64,000 nt of DNA from Nilaparvata lugens (Eukaryota > Arthropoda > Insecta > Hemiptera > Delphacidae). The stretch spans positions 1,288,797-1,352,796 of the forward strand of contig NC_052512.1 of NCBI RefSeq assembly GCF_014356525.2, written 5' to 3'. Below the pieces are notes generated by a model, which was not told the origin of the DNA, ran no database searches, and saw only the letters and a list, made by a program, of their open reading frames with translations. Positions 25,201-34,594 of this stretch are shown here, one piece after another (within the stretch, counting starts at the first letter, position 1; every line of letters begins with the position of its first letter). Made by a program: the position numbers and the translations under genes.

Positions 25201-26219
25201 ATGATGAGAAGCGTTTGAATAAACTGATTGCTCAACCAGTCTACAAGGATCGTATCATATTTGGCGAGAATATTTGCGCTGTTACGATGCATAAAGAGAA
25301 AGTGGAGCTCAACAAACCAATCTATATAGGGTTATCAGTGCTTGACATCAGCAAAACCCTCATGTACAAATTCCATTATGACATCATGAAGCCCATCTAC
25401 AAGGACCGTCTTCAACTCTTATATCAAGATACTGATAGCTTGTTCTACCTTGTCAAGACAGAGGACATGTACAAAGATATCATCAACAATCAGCAGCTTA
25501 AAAATACCTTTGACACTTCAGAGTACCCTGCAGGCCACCCATGCTACTCAGATGCAAACAAAATGGTGCTTGGCAAGTTTAAAGACGAATATGCTGGCTG
25601 AGCGCTACTTGAGTATGTAGGCCTACGATCAAAGCTGTATGCCTGTAGGTGTTACAATAGTGATCCAAATCAGTTGACAAGTGGATTGATAAAAAAAGCT
25701 AAAGGAGTACAGAGACCAATACTTGGGCAAGAACTCCCAAAAATGCATCCAGATGCTGAACGTTACATGGTCTTCCAAGACTTTCTAGATTGTCCATATG
25801 GTGATGAGGATATCTATAGAGAACAAGTGATGTTTGGCACTAGGAAACATCAAATCATGACTCAAGTCATGAGAAAGAAGGCACTGAGCAAAGCTGATGA
25901 GAAGAGGCATATTCTAGATGATGGAATTACAACTCTTGCACATGGACATTACAAGATCCCTACTCCAGCACACAGGGATGAGGAGAAGGATGAGGAGGCA
26001 GAGGAGGAGAAGGAGGAGGAGGATTATGATGTGGAGGAAGAGATGATTGACTCTCAAGAAATTCCCAAGGTTCAGGTAGTACAGGCAGCTAGCAGTACTA
26101 CAACAGCTAAACGGCTACATTCCTCATCACATGATGAGCTCATTGATAGAGTCAATGAGTCAGGAAACAGTACTATCCCTGGTCATGTCCCTTATCAAAT
26201 GATGAGCTTGCTGATATGA
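22290..26219 (+). pseudogene. Protein-primed family B DNA polymerase (pPolB), decayed
   Basis: This would replicate the linear element from a terminal protein. The N-terminal part (22290-23460) matches the region preceding the exonuclease in Polinton polymerases. ExoI is AYADFECIL at about 23460. An HNH-like insert with DHCHITG lies at 23829-23850. NNLYGWAM at 24698 belongs to motif A, KLMNNVMFGKTMENVRKR is motif B at 25130, and YQDTDSLFY is motif C at 25423. The C-terminus is Glu-rich (25980-26040). Breaks: frameshifts near 23600 and 25118; stops at 23888, 24056, 24686, 25016 and 25599. The motif A position that normally holds the catalytic Asp reads Val (24692-24694). It cannot make active enzyme. 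Total span of about 1310 codons suits the family. Confidence 0.93.
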
Positions 26220-26348
26220 TCAATGACTATAGAATAGATGGTGATGCATCCCAGTACAGCATTCTGAAAAAATTGATTGGAGACTGAGTGGGAGGATGAT
26301 ATCATTTCTAGGAATAGATGATGATGTCATTTCATGTGTTAAGGATAG

Positions 26349-26385
26349 TATAAAAGGAGGAAGCAATGCACGTTCTCATCACTCT
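26349..26385 (+). promoter_or_regulatory. TATA box and initiator
   Basis: TATAAAAG at 26349-26356 with TCACTC placing +1 at about 26381, 32 bases downstream. It precedes the unknown gene at 26395-27098. Confidence 0.55.
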
Positions 26386-26394
26386 GCATTCAAC

Positions 26395-27098
26395 ATGCAT
26401 GCTAGCAACATTTAAGTTGTGCTCTGCCTCATGCTGGCTCTTGAAGCCTATTCACTGGATCCAAAGTATAGGAGTGAAGACTTTCTAGCATCCAGGGAGC
26501 ATGGACTGGATACATACAACATTTTCCACATCAGGCAATGTCTGATGTCATCCAGCAAGTTCAACCACGACCTTGCAACAATGTACAATGATGTACTGGT
26601 ACTTAAAAATCGCAGGAGAGCATGAAGTGGGGAAGGAACTGTGTCACAAAATCCACTGCGCATATGATCTGTGCAACTGTCTCCACCCATCATTCAGATC
26701 GCTGGATTTCCTTGAAGCAGTTATTACAAAGTCAGTCAAGGTGTGCTCATCCTACTGTCAACATGGGCTGTCAACAACATCTACATCCAGTACTTCAATC
26801 AGCAATGACGCCAGCAGACCCTGAATCACCATGTCCTTGCAGTGATTGCATTTCTGTCATGGGTGCAAGGTGGAGTGTTGAGCCACTATTCAACATCGGA
26901 GAAGGATATCATGATCCTTTTGGAACTTTCGAGAATCTTGCTGATGTGATTTCTTCAACATTCCCAACAGCTACACTTCATCCTTGTCACAATAGACAGA
27001 TGATGATTCTGAACTTTCCTTATAGCTATGCATTTTGTGAAATGTATACTAATCAAGGACAATTATATGACTATGTGCTGTTAAACCTTGATGATTGA
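26395..27098 (+). pseudogene. Unknown element 1 protein, frameshifted
   Basis: Three successive open frames appear to be pieces of one gene: 26395-26625 (stop at 26413, then LMLALEAYSLDPKYRSED), 26625-26824 (CHKIHCAYDLCNCLHPSF), and 26790-27098 (SPCPCSDCISVMGARWSVEP, ending DYVLLNLDD). The last has a CxCxxC cluster. A TATA/initiator pair lies just upstream and the gene ends before the convergent minus-strand gene. I do not recognise the family. The pieces could instead be separate small genes. Confidence 0.45.
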
Positions 27099-27239
27099 GA
27101 TGTTATTTATATATTTGTCTGATAATATTTTCTGTTTCCAATGTGCACTAGAGTATGACTACAATATAATCGTATCAAATCAACTGTCTCTTATTGCTCA
27201 AACCTCTGAATCATGTAGAAGTCAGAGTACAAGGCATGA

Positions 27240-27500
27240 TACATCTCACATCCTGCACTATCAAAAATTGGCATCAACTCCTATAGTAAATTTCTCTTGG
27301 AAACATGTATGGATAGTCATATAGTGCAGGGTGTGAGAAGCATCTTGAGACTAGTGCTTGGTTTGAGCTGTTTCTTATATATACTGTAAAAGTATAAGGT
27401 GTGAGATGAAGCTAGTTGCATAGCGTCTTGAAGTAGCAGAAAAAAATGAATTTTTTTTCTTGCCTGGAAGAGTTTCATCTCACACCCTACACTATCAAAG
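27240..27500. repeat. Inverted and direct repeats between convergent genes
   Basis: CTCACATCCTGCACTATCAAA at 27246 recurs inverted as ATAGTGCAGGGTGTGAG at 27321-27337 and direct as CTCACACCCTACACTAT at 27479-27495. It can fold into hairpins in the gap between the plus-strand gene ending at 27098 and the minus-strand gene ending at 27690. A role in 3' end formation is possible but unproven. Confidence 0.6.
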
Positions 27501-27689
27501 TGTAAAGGTTATGAAAAGAAAAAGTTGAATAGATAGAATAATTATTTCTGATTATATTGATTAAAATAGGATTATGATTATATAAAATATGAAAAAAAAT
27601 ATATATGTATATGAATATGAAAAAAAGTGATGAAAATAGAATTATGTTTATATAATATATATGAATATATGGGCAATGAGGATGTCCAT

Positions 27690-29338
27690 CTATTCTTCAG
27701 GCTCTCGCTCCTCCCGCAACCAGCAAAGAATCTTCATTGCAAATGCCCTGTTTACTCTTAACCTGTGCTGCCTTGCGGCCTGCATGAGGAGTAGAGCTAA
27801 TTCTTGAGAGAGCAATGGGTGATTCTGCAATCTCTCTCTGAATCTTCCATCCCGGCCATTTAGGTTACCCTCCAGCCTATCTATGACAGGTGTGAGGCGT
27901 GGGGCTAAAAACTCACGCCTTCCTGCAATATGCGGAAATGCAACTATAAATTGTAAAACGCCTCCCTTTCCAGAGAATTTCCTGCCGGGTAATCATTCAA
28001 CCTATTGGCTAACCAACCCATCTTATCCACAACAGAGATGTCAGCGGCCCTAATTACTCTCTCGATAATCTCTCTCACCCCCATGACGTTCCGCCGCAGT
28101 GCAGGGTAGGGGTCATCCTCAACGCGTGCGACCAGTTGTTGGCGCCATGCTGCACGGAGGGCAATTGCACCCCTGCCCTGAGGTAGACCCTCTATAGGAG
28201 GTCCAGCAGCATGGCATTGTACATCCCAAATTCACCATCATCATCATCATCAGCAGCAGCATCAGCAGCATGTGGAGGTGGTGGAGGCGGCTGTTGATTA
28301 GCAGGTAGTGATGGTGGAGATGGTGATGGCTGAGGCGACGGTTCAGCAAGTGGTGAAGGTGGAGGGGATGGTTGAGCAGCAGGCTGCAGTTGATCGTTGA
28401 AGAAGTTGTCCAAAAAGTCTTGGACATCTGCAGCTACCTCGACATCCACCACTTCCTGGGGGATTGGTGATGGTGGAGGTGGTTAGGGAGGAGGCGACAG
28501 TTCAGCAAGTGGTGATGGTGGAGGGGATGGTTGAGCAGCAGGCTGCGGTTGATCGTTGAAGAAGTTGTCCAAAAAGTCTTGGACATCTGCAGCTACCTCG
28601 ACATCCACCACTTCCTGGGGGATTGGCGATGGTGGAGGTGGTGATGGCGGAGGCAACAGTTCAGCAAGTGGTGATGGTGGAGGGGATGGTTGAGCAGCAG
28701 GCTGCGGTTGATCGTTGAAGAAGTTGTCCAAAAAGTCTTGGACATCTGCAGCTACCTCGACATCCGCCACTTCCTGGGGGATCTGAAACAATAAAAATAA
28801 GAAAAATCGGATAGTGTTAAGGGGTTCAAGATTAAACTCAGAGACTGGATAGTTGTGAGACCGTTCTATACATTGAATGAGTTTTTTATAACAGTATTGA
28901 CATATATATGTTTTTGAGTACCTACTGCAGGGTATTATAAGAATAACTTGTGTGTAATTGTTATTGGTCTAATTGAACACTTTATTATATGTTTTACACC
29001 TATATGTTGACTCATCCTCTGTCCACTGCTATGTGGATGTTTCAGGACATGGTAAAACTAACTTACTAACTAACCAACTAACTGACACCCACCTGGATCG
29101 CAGGCTGCTCCTGGTTGAGTACAGGTACCTCCCAATCATCAATGATGATCGGCTCCACAGGAGGTAGCTCTTCCAACTGCAACGGATGCACCTGCATTAT
29201 AAGTAGGGCGTGCAGGCGCCGCTCTCTCTCCAGACGTTGAAGGCGTTGACGTCTCAGCAAGGATTGCTGGTTCGCGATCCAAGCCTCTTCGTCAAAGCTA
29301 TTGTCTGAAGAGGATGAACTGCAATGTTCATCAGCCAT
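27690..29338 (-). pseudogene. Spliced gene with Pro-rich repeats, unknown function
   Basis: Exon 1 is 29338-29093, starting MADEHCSSSSSDNSFDEE, followed by an Arg/Leu-rich helix. A GT-AG intron of 310 bp (28783-29092, donor CAG|GTGGGT, acceptor TTGTTTCAG) keeps phase 0 into exon 2. Exon 2 carries tandem about 140-bp repeats, each with an acidic DVQDFLDNFFNDQ block and a PSPPPSPLAE block, then an Asp run and a well-formed helical C-terminus with AAWRQQLVARVEDDPYPALR and MQAARQHRLRVNRAFAM, ending at 27690. Breaks: an in-frame stop near 28486 inside a repeat, and frame changes near 28200 and 27970. It may be an element-specific virion or accessory protein; the family is not recognised. Confidence 0.65.
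28190..28790 (-). repeat. Coding tandem repeat, about 140-bp unit
   Basis: Three copies of a unit containing TTGAAGAAGTTGTCCAAAAAGTCTTGGACATC on the plus strand (minus-strand coding). They are very similar to each other, suggesting recent expansion or gene conversion. One copy holds the stop that interrupts the frame. Confidence 0.9.
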
Positions 29339-29584
29339 GGTTCACGCGAATAGATACAGGCACAGAACAGAAAAACACATAGACACAGTCTCTGGCGGAG
29401 CTTCAGAGCAGAATGAAATAAAATGCAAAAAGTTGGCTAAAAGTTGGAGTCCCCACTCCAAAAAAGCCTGTTTTTGTGGGATACATCCTTCGGATAAGCA
29501 ATCTTTTCCTCAAATTAATCAAACAGCAACCTTATATAGTCATCTTTTCCTGCTCGTTATCAAAACAACTAATAAATAAAACGA

Positions 29585-29945
29585 CAACAGCAACAGGAAA
29601 AAGTTGCAATCTCCATCCTCTTCCTTTTGCCCACAATAAAAGTTGTAATCTTTATCCTTTTCCTTTTACCAGCAGGAAAAAGTTGATATATCCATCCTCT
29701 TCCTTTTGCCTATGATGAATGTTGTAATCTTTATCCGCTTCCTTTCACCAACAGGAAAAAGTTGATATCTCCATCCTCTTCCTTTTGTCTACGATGAAAG
29801 TTGTAATCTTTAGTCTTTTCCTTTTACCAGCAGGAAAAAGTTGTAATCTTCATCCTCTTACTTTCGCCTATAGATAAACGTTGTAATCTTCATCCTTTCA
29901 CCAACAGGAAAAAGTTGTAATCGCCATCTTCTTCCACAGGATATG
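29585..29945. repeat. Degenerate minisatellite between divergent genes
   Basis: About six to eight units of roughly 30-60 bp alternating AGGAAAAAGTTG(A/T)(A/T)AT C(T/A)CCATC CTCTTCCTTTTGC motifs. It fills the space between the start of the minus-strand gene (29338) and the integrase promoter, so it may be part of a bidirectional regulatory region. Confidence 0.85.
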
Positions 29946-29972
29946 GAGAATGTTTGGATTAGCATAATAGAC

Positions 29973-30005
29973 TATTTAAAGTTGATGACATAGATTTTAT
30001 CAGTC
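29973..30005 (+). promoter_or_regulatory. Integrase promoter: TATA and TCAGT initiator
   Basis: TATTTAAA at 29973-29980 and TCAGTC at 30000-30005, the arthropod initiator consensus, 29 bp apart. The ATG is at 30009, so the leader would be only a few bases long. Confidence 0.6.
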
Positions 30006-30008
30006 AGT

Positions 30009-30971
30009 ATGGATAAGACTGTGATAGCGAGAGAGCTGCACAAGCAGGCTTGTAGGAGGTTTCCTACACGAATGGTTACTGTGAAAGGTCTTGATGATCT
30101 TTATCAGGCTGATCTTGTAGAGATGCTACCATATGCAAGACAGAACAAAGGCTATAGATATATCATTACAATAATCAATTGTCTTAGTAAGTTTGATTTT
30201 GCTATACCAATAAAAAATAAGTCGGCCAATGAAGTGGTTGAGGCAATGCAACCTATATTTGAACAGAGTCCCATGAAGAATTTGCAAACTGATGACGGAA
30301 AGGGATGGTTTAATAGTAAGTTTCAACAACTTGTGCAAAAGTATGGCATCAATCATTATTCAACTTTTTCTGATAAGGAAGCATCTATAGTTGAATGTTT
30401 CAATAGTTCGCTCAAACATCTTATGTGGACAAAGTTCACTGAACAAGGAACCTATTTGTGGACAGGCATCCTAACCTCACTCTTGAAAGAGTACAATGAA
30501 CGGGTCCATCGAACGACAGGTATGCGGCCAGTTGACGTTAAGAGCAAGAAGCATGAGAGGCTGTTGCTTTCCAGGCTCAGCAAACAAAGGCAAGAATATA
30601 AGGGAAAGTTGGTCAGCAAACCTCGAAACAAGTTTTATCCAGGTCCCAGTCAGAGTATTGAGCCTGGTGATAAAGTGAGAATCAGCAAGTATGAAAAGAC
30701 GTTTGACAAGGGATATCTAGCGAATTGGACTAATGAACTGTTCACAGTAAGACGTGTGCGACCTACAGTGCCTGTAACCTACGAATTGGAGGACTATAGA
30801 GGTGAACCCATTAAAAGAGGATTCTATTCTGAAGAAATTGTAAAGACAAAAGTGCCCAGTGTTTTCGAAATTGAAAAAGTGTTGAGGAAAAGAGGAAATA
30901 AACTGTTGGTACGCTGGAAAGGATATAGCTCCACTCACGACTCATGGATTGATAAGAACGATCTTGTGTAA
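30009..30971 (+). CDS. Polinton integrase with C-terminal chromodomain
   Basis: Retroviral-type (DDE) integrase that would insert the linear element and create the 6-bp target duplication; acts in the nucleus. 320 aa, open throughout. Catalytic core: D35 in YQADLVEM, D95 in LQTDDGKGW, and E129 in KEASIVECFN, giving DD34E spacing. Cys130 stands where the family commonly has Arg. An SH3-like DNA-binding region follows (about 210-270: PGDKVRISKYEKTFDKGY). A chromodomain occupies about 285-320 (FEIEKVLRKR, RWKGYSSTHDSWI), which in related elements binds methylated histone tails. An N-terminal HHCC zinc finger is not visible. The ATPase start follows its stop by one base. Confidence 0.95.
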   Translation: MDKTVIARELHKQACRRFPTRMVTVKGLDDLYQADLVEMLPYARQNKGYRYIITIINCLSKFDFAIPIKNKSANEVVEAMQPIFEQSPMKNLQTDDGKGWFNSKFQQLVQKYGINHYSTFSDKEASIVECFNSSLKHLMWTKFTEQGTYLWTGILTSLLKEYNERVHRTTGMRPVDVKSKKHERLLLSRLSKQRQEYKGKLVSKPRNKFYPGPSQSIEPGDKVRISKYEKTFDKGYLANWTNELFTVRRVRPTVPVTYELEDYRGEPIKRGFYSEEIVKTKVPSVFEIEKVLRKRGNKLLVRWKGYSSTHDSWIDKNDLV

Positions 30972-30972
30972 G

Positions 30973-31758
30973 ATGAAACAGGTTGTGCAACAAAAAAACC
31001 AGTTTAGAGTTATCGATTTTGACAAAGTGACTAGGGGGTGTGGCTTGGTGGAAATGGATACAAAGAAAAAGCGTCATGGACCATTGTTCCCCAATCATAT
31101 GAGATGTATTATATGTGGACCTTCTGGTTGCGGCAAAACCAATCTACTATTCAACATGCTTCTCGATGAGAAAGGAATTCACTTTTTGAACATCTACCTT
31201 TTTTCAAAGACTACATTCCAGTCCAAGTATGAGCTGCTCTGTACAATCATGCAAGGACTTGCAGAAAATGGAATGAAGTATGTCGAGTGTGATACAAGTG
31301 AAGAAATACCCAACCCGCATGAGCTGCCACCAAACTCAGTAATTATTTTTGACGATGTGATTTTTGAGCAGCAGGATGCCATCAGGAAGTACTTTAGTGC
31401 AGGCCGACACAGTGACGTTGATGTGTTTCATCTAGCACAGACCTATAGCTGCATTCCAAAACAGCTGATTCGTGACAATGCAAACTTTTTAGTCATGTTT
31501 CAGCAGGATGAGCTGAACATGAAACACTTGTACCGAGATCATGTTGGCGCTGACATGACCTTTGATCAGTTCAAGGATATGTGTAACAAGGTTTTGTCAG
31601 TGGGGGGTGCACACTCATTCCTAGTGATTGATCGGACATTGGACAGAAATGGAGGGCGCTACAGGAATGGACTTGATACGTATTTAGTTGATGCATTGTG
31701 TCAGTTGAGCTTCAGTATATGTTGGTACACTGAGCAAGATGGATGTCTCCAGCAATAG
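30973..31758 (+). CDS. A32-type genome-packaging ATPase (FtsK/HerA family)
   Basis: ATP-driven motor that would pump element DNA into capsids. About 261 aa from the ATG at 30973, chosen because it follows the integrase stop (TAAGATG); an upstream in-frame ATG at 30949 lies inside the integrase. Walker A GPSGCGKTN is about 50 residues in, and Walker B VIIFDDVIF is near residue 125. An AQTYSCIP segment (with the Gln seen in this family's sensor region) and QLIRDNANF follow. The length suits Polinton ATPases. The frame is open, and its 3' end overlaps the next gene by 20 bp in another frame. Confidence 0.93.
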   Translation: MKQVVQQKNQFRVIDFDKVTRGCGLVEMDTKKKRHGPLFPNHMRCIICGPSGCGKTNLLFNMLLDEKGIHFLNIYLFSKTTFQSKYELLCTIMQGLAENGMKYVECDTSEEIPNPHELPPNSVIIFDDVIFEQQDAIRKYFSAGRHSDVDVFHLAQTYSCIPKQLIRDNANFLVMFQQDELNMKHLYRDHVGADMTFDQFKDMCNKVLSVGGAHSFLVIDRTLDRNGGRYRNGLDTYLVDALCQLSFSICWYTEQDGCLQQ

Positions 31759-33001
31759 ACACCATCAAAAGACTGTAGAAGAGATTGCACCAACCATCAA
31801 GGCAATTGCAAAGTTGCGACGTAACATCAAAAGGAAACACATGGAACTGACTCTTGGAAGGCAAGTGGCAGAGGAGCAGCTCGCAAAACACTTTAAACCA
31901 CCAACTGAACCACTTGACAATATAGTTGAAGCTCTCAATCAGCATTTGGCAGCACCACCACCACCACTACCACCACCACCACCACAGCCAGTAGCAGCAG
32001 CAGCACAACCACTACATGGGCAATCTCCAGAGTCATGCCCACATCGCAGACGTTTTGCAGTTCCTGTAGGTCATCATGCACCACATACACCGCCACCTAC
32101 ACCATTGCTGTCCCGACCCCTGAAACAAGCGGTAAGACATCTGCCCAAAATTGGTGAGGAGTCTCCTTCGACCTTTGAAGGGATTGGAGAAGCTTCACAG
32201 TTAAGCCCAGTTCCAAGTACCTCGAGTACTGCATGCAAATTGTGGCCATCTGCAAGTGCCAATGATGATGATGAAAGTGATGCAATGGATGTGGATGAGG
32301 AGGAGGAGGGTGCTACTGCTCAGGAAGCATTACTAACCAGCAGTCAAAAGAGGATTCGACAAGCAATGACCAAGGTTGGGTTGATTGGAACAGCGGTGGG
32401 GCGTTATCTTCATAGAGCTATGAGTGGTGATAGCAGCTCTGACAAAACATATGGACCAGAAGTTGTTGGCAATGACTACTATTTGGGTAACAAACTGTTA
32501 ACCTTTGGAAGTGATGGAAGAAAGATTGTTCTGACTGAACCTAACAATCCTTCAAACGTGACTAGATTTGATGCAACAGGTGGACTTTGTGAACTCATTT
32601 TCAAAAAGAAACCCATTACTCCATTTGCTAGTGATGAGGTGGCATACACTCGGATATTACACATTACAAACTTGTATAAGGAAAATCATGATCCAGATGG
32701 TAAGAGTAAAAACTCGAATGATACAAAGTATAAAAACGCGATCCATAAACTGCTCAATAATGCTAAATCCAAGTATAGCAAGGTCAGTGGCAGAGGACTC
32801 GTGGCGCCATTCAATATGGTGGCAAACAACCATACCAAGATTGAGTACATCTACTACAATGATCCCAATGAACTTGTGGACAGGCTGAAACTATTGGATC
32901 AGTCCAAGGCAGTTGGCAACACTCGACATGAGAATGAAATCAATTCAATTTCAGAAGAGTTGGTAGAAGGTGGCTACATAGTTGCTAATCATGCATACTA
33001 G
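31739..33001 (+). CDS. DUF8207-like Polinton-associated protein
   Basis: 420 aa, open. An N-terminal coiled-coil-like Lys/Arg/Glu region (residues 10-60) is followed by a Pro-rich run (75-90), an acidic tract (about 180-195) and a C-terminal globular domain (230-415). That domain has KTYGPEVVGNDYYLGN, GLCELIFKK, and near the end EYIYYNDPNELVDRLKLL with NTRHENEINSISEEL. I recognise the last motif from the DUF8207 family, which is widespread in insect and cnidarian genomes and often linked to Maverick elements. The function is unknown; the position between ATPase and capsid genes suggests a virion or assembly role. Confidence 0.75.
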   Translation: MDVSSNRHHQKTVEEIAPTIKAIAKLRRNIKRKHMELTLGRQVAEEQLAKHFKPPTEPLDNIVEALNQHLAAPPPPLPPPPPQPVAAAAQPLHGQSPESCPHRRRFAVPVGHHAPHTPPPTPLLSRPLKQAVRHLPKIGEESPSTFEGIGEASQLSPVPSTSSTACKLWPSASANDDDESDAMDVDEEEEGATAQEALLTSSQKRIRQAMTKVGLIGTAVGRYLHRAMSGDSSSDKTYGPEVVGNDYYLGNKLLTFGSDGRKIVLTEPNNPSNVTRFDATGGLCELIFKKKPITPFASDEVAYTRILHITNLYKENHDPDGKSKNSNDTKYKNAIHKLLNNAKSKYSKVSGRGLVAPFNMVANNHTKIEYIYYNDPNELVDRLKLLDQSKAVGNTRHENEINSISEELVEGGYIVANHAY

Positions 33002-33007
33002 TTTCAC

Positions 33008-33048
33008 TATATAAGAGACATTGCTTTGCTTGTGTATAGCAGTCAAGT
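33008..33048 (+). promoter_or_regulatory. TATA box before small capsid-region gene
   Basis: TATATAAG at 33008-33015, with CAGTCA about 33041 as a plausible initiator just before the ATG at 33050. Confidence 0.5.
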
Positions 33049-33049
33049 C

Positions 33050-33343
33050 ATGGATTCCATAGGGAACATTAATGCTCGCTACAAGCGTTTGATCAATTTG
33101 GGAAATCCACGTGCTGACAGGGATGCTGTCAACTTTTCAACATGCAGAGAACTGATTTCACTATGGCTGCCCAAGATGCAGCATGATGATACTTTGCAGG
33201 TATCTACAAGTCTCAATGATTCAATACTGTCTGATGTGCTAGACCCAATTAAGCCTACTGATACTGTAAACAAACAGTATTTGGAAGCCAGATTGAAGGA
33301 GCTTGAGAATAGATTAGTTGACAAACAATACTTGGAAACTTGA
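33050..33343 (+). CDS. Small protein with C-terminal coiled coil
   Basis: 97 aa starting MDSIGNINARYKRL. The C-terminal third has PTDTVNKQYLEARLKEL and a partial repeat of it, a pattern like the 'DAVNKxYL' linker before coiled coils in phage tail-fibre proteins. The likeness is only local. No family assigned; an oligomerising virion accessory protein is a guess. Confidence 0.5.
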   Translation: MDSIGNINARYKRLINLGNPRADRDAVNFSTCRELISLWLPKMQHDDTLQVSTSLNDSILSDVLDPIKPTDTVNKQYLEARLKELENRLVDKQYLET

Positions 33344-33461
33344 TTGAGAGAGAACAGCCTGCGTGTTCTGAACATTGCTTTTAAGATATTTCTTAATAAA
33401 GACTTAAAAAAGACTTAAAAATGAATATTTGACAACTAGGAAAGACATAAGAGCATTTATA

Positions 33462-33608
33462 ATGAAAAATGCCGAGCAACTATTGGTATCTGATGGCGAG
33501 TTAGACTGGAATGATGATATCCCAGTCAATTGTAGGGAAGCAGCAGCAGCAACAGCCGCAGTGAAGAAAGGTATAAAAGAGGTTGATGAGGCTCAAGCTA
33601 ATCAGTAG
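33462..33608 (+). CDS. Small acidic ORF, 48 aa
   Basis: MKNAEQLLVSDGELDWNDD start, Ala-rich end. Its TAG is immediately followed by the ATG of the PLA2 minor capsid gene (TAGATGG), so it fits the tightly packed gene string. It could be an independent small gene or the tail of the upstream one. No family recognised. Confidence 0.4.
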   Translation: MKNAEQLLVSDGELDWNDDIPVNCREAAAATAAVKKGIKEVDEAQANQ

Positions 33609-34178
33609 ATGGCTAGATGTACAAGGAAGAGGAGGTACCAGGGAAGAGGGGTACTGTCATCAATTGCAAAAGTTGCAGGTTCAATAGTTGAAAAGAGTGC
33701 TGGAAAATTGGTGAACAATGCAATTGACATTCTGCCTATTGAACTCTACATCCCCGGTTACCAGTACTGTAGACCAGGTACAAAGCTAGAGAAGCGGTTG
33801 GCATGAGGTGATCCCGGTATAAATAGTCTTGATCGAGCCTGTAATGAGCACGACATTGCTTACTCGAGGAGCAGTGATACATCGAGCAGAGCAGTAGCAG
33901 ACAACATTTTGGCAGATCAAGCTTGGAGTGTGGTGAAATCTGCAGATGCAGGAGCACTTGAAAAGGCTGCAGCACTTGCAGTGACCAACATCATGAAGGC
34001 TAAAGCAAAGTTTGGTGGAGGAGTACACCGCAGACATAAGACAACAAAGACTTGTGGTCGAAAACGAGTAAAGAGATGTTCTGCTAAAAAGGGTAAAGGA
34101 CTCAGCGCAGGACGCAGGGAAATGGAGCACATCGCCGTCAATGTGGCGGCAAGAGAAGACGGTAGTTGCCCTATCTGA
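33609..34178 (+). pseudogene. Minor capsid protein with phospholipase A2-like domain (one nonsense codon)
   Basis: The domain resembles the VP1-type PLA2 of parvoviruses, also found in Polintons, and would act on membranes during entry. Basic N-terminus (residues 2-12), hydrophobic/amphipathic stretch (16-45), then the calcium-loop motif YCRPG (family YCGPG, one Gly changed to Arg), and NEHDIAY with the catalytic His-Asp pair retained. A TGA at 33804-33806 falls where the family has Arg, between loop and active site. After it the same frame runs to 34178 with a very basic C-terminus. KFGGG near 34010 could be a protease cleavage site. Element 2 has a homologue at 49035-49707. Confidence 0.85.
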
Positions 34179-34548
34179 TCGAGCCCTCACCGATGCTGAT
34201 CTCTACAAGTATGCATGTCGACTGAAGCTAAAGCATTTTCGAGGAGTGTTTTTGCGGGATGCTCTACCATTGAATGGGCCCTGGAGGAGAGAATGCGACA
34301 TTATCAACCTGGACACCAGCACTGGAGCTGGCACACATTGGGTGTGCTATGTGAAGAAGGATGATGTGTCTCACTACTTCGACGGATTTGGCAACCCGAG
34401 ACCACCACAGGAGTTTATCGACTATATGCACAAAGGACTGGAGCCAGCATTGAGGATTGAGTACAACTATGATCAGAAGCAGGAAGATCTTTACTCACAC
34501 ATCTGTGGGCATTTGTGTTTACAATTTTCGATTGATGAAAATAAATAA
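34141..34548 (+). CDS. Adenain-like cysteine protease (maturation protease)
   Basis: Would cleave capsid and core proteins during virion maturation. 135 aa; a few dozen bases overlap the end of the PLA2 gene in another frame. Catalytic triad visible: His in GTHWVCY (about residue 65), Asp in HYFDGFGNPRPPQEF (about 80), and Cys in ICGHLCLQF (about 122-126). FRGVFLRDALP before the triad is shared with the protease of element 2 (LRGIYMLDALP). The frame is intact and of normal length for Polinton proteases. The true start may be a later Met or non-ATG because the first 15 residues align poorly. Confidence 0.93.
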   Translation: MWRQEKTVVALSDRALTDADLYKYACRLKLKHFRGVFLRDALPLNGPWRRECDIINLDTSTGAGTHWVCYVKKDDVSHYFDGFGNPRPPQEFIDYMHKGLEPALRIEYNYDQKQEDLYSHICGHLCLQFSIDENK

Positions 34549-34594
34549 ATGATCCACTATCTTTCCTGTACATTATTTCCATCCCTATACTTAC

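Noticed and set aside
30949..30972. Upstream ATG for the packaging ATPase
   Set aside because: It lies inside the integrase chromodomain; the ATG at 30973 directly after the integrase stop fits the tight gene packing better.
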